DNA of 64,000 nucleotides. Origin: Gymnogyps californianus (lineage: Eukaryota; Chordata; Aves; Accipitriformes; Cathartidae). Shown one piece after another: positions 48,880-61,756 of the stretch. The position numbers were made by a program, and so were the translations under genes. Below the pieces are notes generated by a model. The model ran no database searches and was not told the origin of the DNA. It worked only from the letters and a program-made list of their open reading frames with translations. Position 1 is the first letter of the stretch, and every line of letters starts with the position of its first letter. The DNA lies in assembly GCF_018139145.2 (NCBI RefSeq), contig NC_059474.1:46518344-46582343 (forward strand), in the 5' to 3' direction.

Positions 48880-50960
48880 GATGCAATATAAATGCCATCA
48901 CTAAGAGCTGAATTTTTAGGTAGTCTTGAACTTCCTATAAGACAGATTTCTTTAATAAATACCCAGTGAACCAATGAAGATTAATGCTGCTTTGGACATA
49001 GGTTTAGTAAGAAACAAGGTCTTACAGAACTGCTTTTCGTAGAAAATAATCTTGGATTGAGTGATCATGAGCTGAATCAGTCTTTATCAAACTGCAAGAC
49101 AGAAAACAGGTTTGCCTGTGACTAATGTTTGGGATTTTAGAAAGGAACTGAAGAAACCATACAGAGTGAACTCAGGAATGCAGAGCTTTTAAAACATAGA
49201 AAGTAAGGAATTACTTTACAACAAAGGGCAGACACTATTTAGAGTTCACATTGCAAGCAAGAAAGAAAAGCTAATAGAAAAAGCTTATGGGCTTCCTTCA
49301 GTGAATCAGCTCCTTTTGTACACAGGCAAATCTACCAAGAACAAAGAAAGAGCACTGTTCTTCAGAAGTTAGAGGATGTAGAAAGAAGGAAAATGGCTGA
49401 GATTTCTTGAGCTAGACTTTACATTTACCATTGAAACAATCAGCAAAAATTCTTTACAAACAATAAAAATAAAGCAGCATGGGGAACAAAAAAAGTTAGT
49501 GCTGTAAATATAGAATTTATGATTTAATAGAGATTTGATTTAATAGAGATTAACATTAATCTAGGTCTGATCCACATATTAAATGCATATTTTGCCTCCA
49601 TTTTCTATAAAGTTAATGATGAGGACATCAGTGGAGTAAGGAGTGAAAATGAACGTAGAGCATCAGAAATTATGACACCTGAGAGAGAAATAAATGTTAA
49701 CGTTCTTACTACCTCATAAAGCAAAAATAAGACGGGCTGGATAATCACCATGTTGGAATATAGAAATATGAAATGGTCAAATGAAATTGCAAGTCCAACT
49801 GCTAGGACTTTTGGAGGCAGTATCTTATGACTGGAGAACAGTAAAAGTAGAAACTACATTCAAAAGAATGGGAACAAAGACCAATTCTGGAACCGCTAGA
49901 CTTATTAAACTGACTTAATGGGGGGAAAAAAAAAAAAAGACCTAGAATAGTGTTTGAGGGAAGAATTAAGGGCAGAGAGATAAATGGAAAGCAGTATAAA
50001 TTATAATGTGGCTTTATCAACTGTAGATCATCTCAAACCAATCTTATATCTCTTTTCAAAAGTTATCTGCTTTACTAGACAGAAGAATATTATTTAACAG
50101 AGATTTAAATAAGGCATTTCGTGCAATATCCCTGCAGAAAAGGTTTGCTAAATGCAGAGAAGACAGGTGCTAATACAAAGTTTCTAAAGCAGCTAAGGAT
50201 GTGGCTAGAGGTATGAACAACAGCTTATATTGACTAGGTAGCCATGGAATGAGGAGAGTTTACTAGGTGTCTTATCAGTCCTGTTTAATAAGTTATTTAA
50301 AGATCTTAAGGAAAAATATAGATTAAATTAGCAGACAATGTAAAGTTGTGCAGTATTATTATTACAAAGACAAGATCATCTTATTAATACAGTATTAAAT
50401 TACTGTATTGATTTGACTGATAGAATGAGATATAATTTAATAGTAAAAAGAGTGGATTCATGCATTTGGGAACATCTGTTAAGAACTCCTGGCTCATTAA
50501 TTATGGGTCATCATATAGGTGGAAAAGTGCAAAAAAAAGTAGGTATATTGGAAGATGTAGTCTACTGGAAGTAGTCTGTCAGAAGATGGTTATGAACAGT
50601 GATTGCTGAAGCTATGAAAGGGCTAATGAATTCACAAATGCACAAGGAATGACATTTGTTGCGAGAGGAAACGAAAGGCCTAATTAGGAATATTGTGTAC
50701 AGTTCTGGTCAACCAGTTTCAGTGAAGATTAACTTTAATTGGAACAACTGCTAGGAAAGATGATTAGAATGATTAGAGAGAACTAAATGGAGCAATATTA
50801 TCAGCACAAGATCAAATGGTAATAAATCAGCTATAAATACATCTTTACAACAAGTTCAGGAAAAGGGTTCCAGACAGAATAAAAAAAAGGGCAAAAAAAT
50901 TCTACTCTTTCCAATGAAGACTAATAAGTTTATAAATAAAATTGTATAACTAGATAAGAG
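48880..50960 (+). mobile_element. Ancient CR1/L3-like LINE relic spanning much of ORF2, sense
   Basis: Across about 2 kb, shifted frames give successive CR1/L3-clade ORF2 motifs in correct order. They are LGLSDHEL at 49051-49074 (endonuclease end), DWRTVKV at 49829-49849, DLNKAF at 50102-50119 (motif A region), LSVLFN at 50272-50289 (motif B region), ADNVKLC at 50331-50351 (motif C, second aspartate changed), MHLG at 50460-50471 and an exact EYCVQFWS at 50688-50711. The last three lie in one frame. Many stops and frameshifts make it inactive. The 5' and 3' limits are approximate and no terminal repeat was seen. It appears to be of the same old type as the antisense relic at 11.7 kb. Confidence 0.82.
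49521..49552. repeat. 16-bp tandem duplication inside the LINE relic
   Basis: GATTTAATAGAGATTT (49521-49536) is followed by the same sequence with one final change (49537-49552). It is a small later duplication within decayed LINE sequence. Confidence 0.85.
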
Positions 50961-53900
50961 AGTTCCTTGTGATAATAATTCTTATTCTTCTGACAAGCTT
51001 TCCTGGATGGCTACATATATCTAAGAAGTTATGTATGCACATGGGACTTATCCAAACCACGTATCCAAGAGGACTGGTAATCATCACCAGACAGAGTTGG
51101 AAAGGAAGACTTTCCTTATCGTGGGTCTGCAGCATTCACTGTTTGAGTTTTTGGGTTGTTTTTTCATGCTCACCACCATAGCGTGCAGCATAGACTAAAC
51201 TCAGATGGAAGTTTCATTTAACTAATACAATGTTAGTGCAGGGGATGGGACACCGGTGAGCATTCACACTGTCTTTCTGAGACTCATTACATTTGTGCCT
51301 TCGCCCTTGTACTACAACACTTAATGTTATATGGTAATGGGAAATATTACATTACAAGTGGCATACAATAGCATGTTAGCAGATGTTTTCAAATCTCACT
51401 GAACTGGCTGTCTGCATGGTTGCACACAGCTGTTTGAGATTGGACTTAACACTAAATGTTGCCTTCCCATGTAATGGTGGAGTGTCAGACAGACCAACAT
51501 CCAACTCACTGACATCAGACAGATGCTCAAAAGTAACAAGTGTCCAGATGACATCTGATTTCAAATCTGGATACAAGCTGAAGCAATTCATATATATATA
51601 TGCATTTATATTCCACATCAAATTAGGGCAAAAGAGGGGAACTGGCAGAGGAAAAAATTATCTGGAATTTGAGGAGAAAACGATATTTGAATTAACTGAA
51701 AATTCTGTCAATGAATGGGTAAAAGCTGACTTAATTACTATTATTGCCTTTAGGAAAGGCAACAAAGGAAAAAAGATACTGAATGATGTAAAATGGATCT
51801 TTTGCCATTTTAAGTTGCCATTTGTGGAGTTTACACAGTTTATTGTTATTTCTGATGCCCTTCCCTCACATTTCTCACTGTATTTAAAAACGTATAGTAC
51901 CTAAGGAAACAGTTCTCATTTCATTTGTTTGCCTGACATGTAAACAAACACCTTACTTGTTCTTAAATGTCAGTTGAGAATATTATTTTTAGAGCTGCAT
52001 TTGGGGGATGTTTTGTTGTTTGATTTTTTACCTAGCAGCACCCAAATCCCAGTAAGTGCTTCTCTCACCTTGCTTTTGTATCATCCGGAATTCAGTAGCA
52101 CCATGAACGTATCTCTCACCGAATGAAAACAGAAACTAAGAAATATTTATTGCCACATACAACACCCACCACTGTGTGAAGACCCACTGACCTTGTTGGA
52201 AGATCCAGGGTGATCAGGATTTGTTTAGTTATGAGGAATAACCAACTAGACATGGGGTCAGCATGGGTGGAACCAGCTTGGTTCTGCTCAAATAATCAGC
52301 TGCTGTGGTGTGTCTCTACCCTCAGGCCTTTATACCTCCTGGTACTGAGATATGTGGAATTCTGCAACTTGCTCAGGTTCAATCAGTCTCCAGCTTGTTG
52401 CTCCCAGGTACTCTTGATACTACTTACAGGCCCACCTGGTTCTGGATAGGGCAAAGGATTGCGTCCTGGGGTCTAAAGCAGCAGCCAGTTAAAGTAACTC
52501 ACACCTGAAAAGTCAAGAGTCAAATACAAGAATACTTTACATAGTTCTTATCTTTCTCTATCTGACTCTCTTTATTCACAGCATAGAATGAGCTGAGTAT
52601 TTCTTAGAATCACATGAAATACCCTCCCCAACTTCCAGTGGGATTGCCTTGCTGTAAGAGTAATTCTTGGCCATAGCCTTCCATCATTTCAACAGTCTTC
52701 CTTTTCTGAGGATATTCCCAAAGCCTACCTCCTGGCATGCATATTGCTCCCTGCAGGCAGTCTGACTTGACCTTAGCTTCATGCTGCTTCCAAATGCCAC
52801 CTGTCCTTGTGATGCCACCATTTTACTGGCTTAGTTTAAATCATCATAGATAACTTTCGCTTAAATTTCTGCTTTTAGGCAAGCAGAAATACAAATCTAA
52901 GTAGAGAAAAATGAGTTACACAAAAAATGTTTGTGAAACCCAACATAGACTTTGTCCCAGTTGTTCACACGAATTATATCAATACTCACCGAACGTTGCT
53001 CTTCGTGTAGCAGATGTAAAGTCATTCAAGTAGCTCTGTTATTCCCCTCACAGTAGAAACGCTCATGAGAGTGACTGTACATCTGATCCACAACAGCAAG
53101 GTTATTATATTGATCTTAAGTCAATGGCTCTAGAGCTCTCTTTCCATAAGGCAGAAAGGAACCTGTTCTCACCTTATGCTTTGAAATTCCTGCCTATAGA
53201 CTTTAGGAATTAGCCTAGACAACCTTGAAGGGAGAAGAGGGAATCACTTGTTTCAGACCATCTTCGTAAAATCTGCTTTCTGACTTTCCTTTTTTGGGTT
53301 CTAAGCATTGAACACCCTTATGCTTTGCTACTAGACTCCTCTTTGGGGTTAAGTGATTGTTGAAATGTGTTGGTTTATTATTATACATGTGACAGCACCC
53401 TGAAACAAATAATTTGAGCATTTCAGCAGATTAATAACTCATTCTTATTGGTGAAATGTTCTATATGTCACTATCAGTTTCTCAGCTCCCACTTCAGTAG
53501 TATCAGTGTAAGCCACGTTAGACTACTCACAGCATGAGATAGAGATGACTGATGAAATATGGTATTGATGTTATATAAACTTTTCCTTATTCTATACAAA
53601 GTTCTTTGCCCATTACCTACTAAAATAAAAACTGAAGCAAAATAAGAACACCAAGGATGGTGACAAAATTATTAAAAGCATTAAAAAATTTATTCCATAG
53701 TTATCAATGCTGAAGTTCACTGTTCTCTAATAGCACAAAATATGGTCATTATTGTCAGAAAAAAGACAGCCATCTAGATACATTTTTAGAAAACTAAATT
53801 AAGATGTTCAGGAGTTTCTCTAGCCTGAGGAGTGGGGAAACTTGAACCTGCATTACAGTTTGTCATCTATGTGAACAGTGACAAATACAAAGCTTTCTAC

Positions 53901-54059
53901 AGTGATTTCCTCCTTCCCTTAAACTTTTAATTTAGTTATGGGAAGAAGCTCTGGAAATATTCTTTATGCTGCAGTCTGTTTACACACTAGCTCAGTGTGC
54001 AGAGGCAGAGACATTCAAATAAAGGCCATCCTGTCAAAACTGATTTTGCCCTCTTTTAG
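50961..54059. other. Unique non-coding stretch
   Basis: No gene or element was recognised with confidence. It contains the window's longest open frame apart from CR1 (51383-51904) and an AT microsatellite at 51590-51600. The segment 52130-52840 is somewhat richer in G and C and could be an old unrecognised repeat, but nothing specific supports this. Confidence 0.5.
51383..51904 (+). CDS. Unassigned 173-codon open frame, probably chance
   Basis: The frame runs from an ATG at 51383 to a TAA. The predicted protein has a serine/threonine-rich first half and a lysine-rich, aromatic-rich second half; a (TA)n run encodes the IYIYA stretch. I see no signal peptide, membrane segment or known domain. 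A frame this long is somewhat unusual at this base composition, though one such case in 64 kb over six frames is within reach of chance. No promoter, splice or polyadenylation pattern supports expression. Confidence 0.1.
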   Translation: MFSNLTELAVCMVAHSCLRLDLTLNVAFPCNGGVSDRPTSNSLTSDRCSKVTSVQMTSDFKSGYKLKQFIYIYAFIFHIKLGQKRGTGRGKNYLEFEEKTIFELTENSVNEWVKADLITIIAFRKGNKGKKILNDVKWIFCHFKLPFVEFTQFIVISDALPSHFSLYLKTYST

Positions 54060-54545
54060 GCAGATTTCATAGTCAACATTCTTCATGCTCTCCTGCCATC
54101 TCACAACCCTCTCTAACCCCTTTCCTGTTCAGTTCCTCAGACCAACAGTAGTGTATGTCCTCCATCTTCTGCTTCCCAGCCCCTCAAGGTTGCCTCAGCA
54201 ATCACTGACCTCACTGCACGGCAAAGCCAAGGGATGCCAGTGCACGGCACGATCTGTTTGGTTGTGTTACCTTCCTTCCCCGCAGAGCAAAGTGCAGAAT
54301 CCCACTGTGCTGCTGCCGTCTCTCTGCATCTAGGTAATGCCATGGTCCCCTTGTAATAACGAAGCTGAGGAGAGGCTGTGCCATTTCAGCCTTCCGACCA
54401 GAGGCTAGACTGCAGTGAGGCCCCCCCTTCCCTAGGCCCAAAGCGCTGCCTCTCAGTAAAGAGAAGGTGAGGTAAGGCCCGTGAGGCAATGCCCATGAGG
54501 CAGCGCTGCTTCCCTCCCGGTCTTCACATCCCATGCTTCATCACT
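54060..54545. other. G+C-richer patch without recognised gene
   Basis: Composition rises clearly above the surroundings, with a C7 run near 54420 and several CpGs. Short frames overlap on both strands here because stop codons are rarer in G+C-rich DNA. No exon, CpG island or mobile element could be supported. Confidence 0.5.
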
Positions 54546-57500
54546 TTGGGAACATCCTGTTAAGTAACACCCTTTGCACAACACATCGTTTTCTTTGCTT
54601 GGTATTTTGTTTCAGCTGGCTCAAGAGTATGTCTTTGAACTCGATGAAAAATATGTAATAACCAATTGGAAATTTCTCCATCACATCACTTAACCTCCAG
54701 ACTTTTTCTAAAGGTTCTGCCTGTCACTTATTCTGCTATAACTCTAGGAGTGCTTCTTCTCCCCCCTTCTCCTATTTTCCACCCCTCTGTCTCATACAGA
54801 CAACTGTAGTCAAACAAACCCTTCAATTAAAATGTTTGAAGGACTACGTTGCCTTGAGCAGACCATTGCTAAGATTTGGAGACTACATCTTCAAATAAAG
54901 GACTTCCTTTTATTCTATTTTTCACAATAAAGAACTGCTGTTACATCTGTCAGTTTTAACTGGCTTAATCTCACCTATAGCATATACTTACCCTGTCATT
55001 TATAACTCAAGTATTCCAGCATACTTTGCTTCTCTTTTCTCTTCAAAAAAAAGCAAAATAAGTCAGTTCATTCCGCATAAAATATAACAGTGGCTGTTTT
55101 CCAGGTGCTCATCTACCATTTTGCTTCAACTCATTGGAGTCCTTTAACTTCACACTTTACTTGGAGGAAATTTTGGGACAGTAAGAATACATGATTGTCT
55201 TCCTTTTCTGCCAGAAAAGGCTTCCTTCTTTTGCTTTCTCTGTAACTTCTCCTAACCACCCAGATAATAATTTAGACTTTCTTTCTGATGGAGTTCCTAA
55301 TCATCAGAGAGGATGCTTTGCTGCAAAGGAACGCTAACATTATGTCTATGCATTTTCATAATATAAAATTGTTTAGTTTTGTCACAGAGTTCCTGCATTG
55401 ACATACACTTTATACTCAGCTGTGCAGGGTACAGTCCAATCTAAACACAGAGGTTAAAGTCTAATATCCTAAAGAAGGTACATGTCAAATAAAAGGTTCA
55501 AGCACTTCTGAACTGAATGCTGAAATGCTCATTTATTGAGCAAAGAGTTTTAACTAGTACTGTCTACATTTGCCAGATGTTTAATTAAACATTATTGTGG
55601 ATCTTTGTCAGAATGCTGCTCTTTAGTCAGTAATAATCACTACAAGAAAACAAGATAACTTGTGATGGGAATAACAGGGAAAAAGCAAGCAATTTTTTCT
55701 TAGAGGAATTGAATAGGTAATTTATTTGTTGAAGGTGATGCATGCCCTCGTGCTTACCTCTGATTAAAAAATAGTCCAGATCTCCACCCATAAGCTAGAG
55801 GACAGAGCAATGGAAGATGGTGAGTCATAAGACCTTTAGAATCTCTCAGTTACAATTTCAATTGTCTCCTTACAATAAAAACACTTTTTTCAGTAAAAGC
55901 CTAGCAAGTATGTTTATATTGTATTGGATGCAAGTAATTTCTTCAGCTCTCTTTCAAATAAGATGAAAGAAAAAGAAATTTGGGAGATGTCAAGCCTTGC
56001 AGCAAAAGGAGCACAAGTACTCTAAGTCCCCACTAGAAATTAAATTAAAAATGTTAGTAGTTAAGTGAGAAAAATCCTACAGATACTGAAAATTCTTCTT
56101 CATTCTTAGAGTATGTTACAGAAAAAAGTCACTTTTAACACAAGGTTTAACACAGTAAGGATTTAACATGGTGTTGTGACAAGAAGCAACACACTTTACT
56201 CCAAGAGCTTAGTGGACATCATCAGTGATCTTGGTATTCCATAAGAAACTCAAACAAATCAATTCTGGATAAGAGAAAACAAAGCATAGGGTAAAATTGC
56301 CCTAACATTTCTGTTTGTGGAAAGCATGAAAACCCCTTAACAATTAATTATGTGGGGTTTTTTTCTTTACAAGTAAGAACATGATACCTGGTGAGTAGGA
56401 TATCTAAGTGTTAAAAATTAAATAGCAGTTTATTTACTGAGAGATAATTATATTGGGTGTTCTATAGACTGCACAATAACTGACAATGAAGTGGGAAAAG
56501 AATTCCCAGAGAACATGAACTTCCCTTATAGTAGACTCCTAATTGTATTACCTAATACACTTTTAAATATTAATCTGGTTCAGGTATTTCCACCAACTAT
56601 TCATTCTTGTCAAATAGATCCAGATGAATTTCTGAAGTGCACCAGACCACTTTTTATTTTTGTTCTAGGGATCTTCTAGTCATCCAGTTTCTCCCAGATT
56701 TGTAAGAAACAAATATATTTGTAAGCTGCACTATTGTTCTTCAATAATTATCCATACAGCAACTTCTCAACTGTGCTGGAAAGCTGAAATACTGTATTTG
56801 GAAATCTCATTTTCTAAATCTCACTGCCTTTCTTTTCCAGCTGCTCCTTACAGACACTTAAATCTGTCCTTCTTTTCTATCTCTGCCTCTCTCAGCGTCC
56901 CATCAAGGTCCCTATTAGCAAAAGATTATTTTCCCACACCTCACACCGATCAGATCCCGACTTTGTCCCTTTGGTTCCTCCAGCATGTTCACACTCTGTC
57001 TGTAATAGTTTATGTGATCTTGAAAGATTTCCAGTTCTAAGCATAAGCGGGAGTAGTAGAGCTCCTTTTAAAATGATGTGAAGGTTACTCAGTAATCACA
57101 TACCAGTCATCTGTCTTCCACAGCTCTAATCAGAAAGTGATGCATCAAAGGCCAGCATTTGATATTCTTTATTGACCTGATCAAACATTTAAGAAAAGTG
57201 TGTACTCCTTCTGAAGTCATGAGGGCATCAGCTCAAATTAATTATGTGCTTAAGGACTCTGATTCATCAGACTTTCCAGTACTTCATTTGTAAGCCAAAT
57301 TGCAGAGTGTACCTTTGCTCTGATGTCAGTCTACTAGCATTAGAAAAATCAGGGTGGAAATCTTGAAGTGATTAAATGTCAGTGTAATGAATTTCATATA
57401 CCAAAAGGCAAAAATGCCAAGGAGTCTAAGTTTTAATAAGTGCTCCATAACAGAAGTGAAGAAAGATTATGACAAAATTTATGCTGCAACCAATTCATTG

Positions 57501-58201
57501 AAATATGTGACACTGATGAAACAGAAAACTTTACCGGAATAGCTTGGGTAGGCAAACACTTTTGATTCTATGATCTGTACAAGTAGAAAGTACAAAGGAA
57601 ACCAGGCCTAATGTATTTCTTGTGATAACTGGCATTTGAACCCTGTGGGCAGCTGAAAAGCCAAAGTGTGCAAAGTCTCTGCATGTGTCTTGCTCATGTA
57701 TTTTCCCCATCTGAAGTATGAATTGTTTCATCTGGAACTTTGACTCGACCTACTGTTCCATAGGAATGAACAGTGACGTGCATGTGCAAATTGAATGCTT
57801 AGAATAAATCATACAAATTTTTCTGCTGTTAACTTGCTTTATTATGAGGCAGGCTCTTAGCTACAGCCAATGAGAGAAAAAACATGAGTCACTGGCACTT
57901 TTCAATGGTCTCTGCTGTCTGTGCCATTACCCAAATATAGTTACTACCTCAGTAGTTTTGCTAGTCTAGGTTTTATCAGAGCTGATGGAGAGCTAACAAC
58001 AGAAGAACAAAAGTGACTTAATAGAAGCATTTTTTTCTTTGTTCTTTCATTGTCCTTAATTCACTGTTCTGTTCATCCAGTTTGGGCAGTGTGGTCAATT
58101 TTATACATAGGCATGGCACGATCAGAAAAATGATAGAATGCTATTCTTCATCTGCTATATAATTTTTCCATTATCTTGTACTTTCTCAATGATAAAAGCA
58201 T

Positions 58202-58216
58202 TATATATATATATAT
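58202..58216. repeat. (TA)7 microsatellite
   Basis: About seven TA units in a row, preceded by TTA and followed by TGAGA. Confidence 0.85.
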
Positions 58217-59118
58217 GAGAATGTCACTGCTCATACAAATTCAGGGATAAATTTTACCACTAACTTTCTCAGTGTGAGATCTTCCTAACCACAAGGCCAA
58301 TCCTCTTTTCATAGAAGTTTTACATCAATATAATTTAACTGAATACACACTGCAGCTACTCCTCTTTACTTTTTGAGTGAGAGTGTTAAAGTGAGAGAAT
58401 CAGCCTCTGTTCATACCCAAATATGAATAAATCCAAACCAGAACAAAAGCAGCACTTGAATAACTTAAATCACTATGGCCCATGACCACTTCTCTACTCA
58501 AACATAACTGACAAAGTTCTAAAAGGATTTGCATCTTCTTTCCTATGTTTTTTTCTTTTTAACCTCTGTTCTATTTAAGTCCTTTTACAAAGTCACTAGA
58601 AGGGCAGGTCTTTATAAGGCTTCTGCACTGTTTTTACTGATAAAGTTGTGGAGACAATATATTAGGATAGATTGAGTGGAATAAAAGTCCCAAGTTCTTA
58701 AGTGTTATTTGCTATGTGACTGATTCTGCTCAATATTTCATGAAAATGAAAAAGGCAATGACTAATAACACTATCAACTGCTCACAGTGTATTAAGGATA
58801 TAACTCAGTAACTGCTCCTTTAACTGTTCTGTTTCCCCCTCTTTTATTCAACTAGGAGTATGATTATCTGACAGTTGGTTAATATATTGCCCAAAATAGA
58901 CACCTCTGTGACCGAAGGCAGGCAAAGGAACAAGACACCGAACAACATGCAGAAATCTTAGAGTGAAAACTCTCCACTCCTGCTGATCTGTTTGCGTGCT
59001 TTAAGAACAGTTTTCCATCATTACAAGAGTAATTGATACTGTTATATTGCAAATCATGTCTGACCTCACTACCTTTTCTATTATTATAAATTCTCTGTTG
59101 ATCTCTATGTAGCTGCAA

Positions 59119-59148
59119 TTTATTTTTTTTTATTATTTTTTTTTTTTT
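59119..59148. repeat. T-rich low-complexity tract
   Basis: Two T runs (8 and 13 bases) separated by ATTA. On the minus strand it is an A-rich run with internal AATAAA-like words, so these should not be read as a polyadenylation signal. Confidence 0.8.
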
Positions 59149-61718
59149 ATGCAAGCCTGTTTTGGAGAAGTCCAGACATTTGGCAATGATAGTTGCACCT
59201 AACGACCACAGATCCCCAGGATGGCAGACAATACACTCACCCGAATTATGGCTGATCTCCAGGGTATGATGGGCAGCATTCCAACAAACTAAGCTTTCCT
59301 AGTCCCCATCCTTGGTTCACTTTTTCATAAAATCCATCTGGTAAATACCCTATAGCCTAATTGAGATTTCCAACTGTTGTAAATATTTCACTGTAGTAAC
59401 ACGGATCACAATTCATTAGAATTATATCATTAGTTACGGTTTTTAAGATTAGAGAACCTCATTTTTCATTTTAATAACTGAGCAACACTCAACCTCAAAA
59501 TACCTGAAGTACAGCAGTCACATCCAAAATAAGCAGATTGAAACCAAAGTTCTTATCAGCTGCTTTATAGCTTTGGAATTTCTGTATTTCGTCTGTGAGT
59601 ACAAAGCCACTAGGTACATCATCTTCGACAGGTCTTATATTAAGAAAACACCTCAACAATTTAGATTGAAAATGCCTTCCCTTATAATTCCTTCCTCATT
59701 TTTTTAATCAAACCAACCAACAAGGAAGCAAAAGACCCGTCACAATTTACTGGGTTGGCATAATCTATGTTGAAAAACTAGGAAGAATAGGAGTGAGAAA
59801 CCACCAACAACTGAGGTGCATCCTTTTTACTTCAAAGATTTTAGTACTTGGCTCAAACATAATATTTTTCTCAGGCGTTCTGGAAAAGATTTAACATAGG
59901 AAAAATTATCCCTAAATTTCAGATAGTGAGCTAAAATCACACAGGGTACAGATACAGTGATTAGTCCAAAAGTACAAAGCAGGTTAGTGAAGGCAACTTT
60001 GTTAAAGGGAAGTATTAAGTAACACAGGTGTATACAGAGTTGTGTTTGCACTTTGAGTCATCTTCCATCACAGAAATTAAAACTAGACAGCAAAACCATG
60101 GTAGTTACTGCTAATCATTTACAAATTTCCAATAAATACAGTCCACAACTTGTAACAAGCTGTTGAAGCAGAAAAATAGTGTTTCCCAGCTCTGTCTCCT
60201 TGCTTTTTTGCTAACTCCTGTGTTAGGGGACTGCTGACTGAGTATGAAAGGTCAATGATTTTGCAGTCAGCAGTGACTGAGGTGAGAAGCTGGAGTGAAG
60301 AAGGGAAGTTTTTTAGATATCCTTTGTTAATCATCATAAAGTGTTATCCTTGCTCCCTTTTTCATAGCCAGGCTGATATATTTGAGAGAAAAAAGATAGC
60401 TTTCATGCACACTGTCATTAGACAAGGGGATTATTTAAGATTTTTAACGTTTGAGTATCAGTGTTTTGCCATGTGGGAAACTAAAATGGCGGAGATCTGG
60501 TTCAGAAATAGGCACTATGCAGGGGTAAAGCACTGCAGCAGGGAAACAAAATTTACAGAAAAAACAACCTGACGTGACCCAAGAGCACACCTGGAACAAG
60601 TTTAAACAAGCTGATGTTTAAGTACATTGGCAAAAGCTTCTGTTTTAATATTGATGTGTCTTTGACCTGGAGCATCAGCATGTTCAAAATGTAGTCAGCA
60701 TGACTCCAGGTTTGAGATTTTAGCAGTTTAAATACAATTTGGATAAGAGTTTAATCTGTTGTAGATACGATGTACATTATGAACACAAACAAAGTTAGGC
60801 CACAGAACTCCACAATGCCAAAATCTGTCTTACCACCTTCAGTATTCCTGTTTCTTATCATAGCAATCACCCTCCATCCAACTCCAAAGGAACCCTGGAG
60901 ATTTATCTTTCCTGGGAGCTATGTTGAATGATCTTTGTTAACCAAGTATCACACTCTATTTAGGTTTCTTGAATTAAAAGGGCAAAGGATGCTGCACCTT
61001 CCACGTGCACTGGCAACCCTGTCTGCCTCTCTCGCCCAAGGTATCAAGCATTTCTTCTCTTCTATTGTGTTTAGGAGGGTAGGTTTTTCCCCACATTTTG
61101 GTGGCTCTCTTTGCTTCAAGTTCTCTCCGTGCCTTTTTTACCATGTGCTGATCTCCCTTCTGCATCAGTCTTTAGCTGCCAACGTTAAAAGGTATGTCCT
61201 GCTGCTGTAGTTATAGTGTATCTGCAACCAGATGATACTGACAGCCCTCAGCATTTTGAACCAAATTTGTCCCTGTTACTGTCACCACCTCTAAGGCCAT
61301 AGTCACAACCTGAGCCAAGTTATCAAAGATCTACTATTTAAAAAGTGTACACGAACCCAGCTAATTTTAGTTGAAATAAATACACAAGTACTCATACTAA
61401 CTGTTCAATCAGCAGCACAGAATAATCTCTGACAGACAGGCACATTTATCAAAGTAATTCTTTCTCCTGGCACAGTTGACATGTTTACTCATTTGTCCCA
61501 GAAAACAAATTAACTAACTCTTTCAGTAGATCACAATACAAAACTGAGACATTAAAGAGAGATACACATACTTCTAATAAAAATGTGATTATTATCTATT
61601 TCCTCTGCAGTAATATGACTTCTTGCATTCTGACCAGTCACACTGCAAGGTCAGTAATTCAGCACTTCTGGAGCAGCACTGAGAAAGGAATCCAGCTATT
61701 GAGTCTCCCTTCTGCCAT

Positions 61719-61756
61719 TCCTACCCACTGTTAGTATTCCTATCCACTGTTAGTAT
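61719..61756. repeat. 19-bp tandem duplication, one mismatch
   Basis: TCCTACCCACTGTTAGTAT is followed directly by the same 19 bases with one C to T change, then a T run. Confidence 0.9.
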
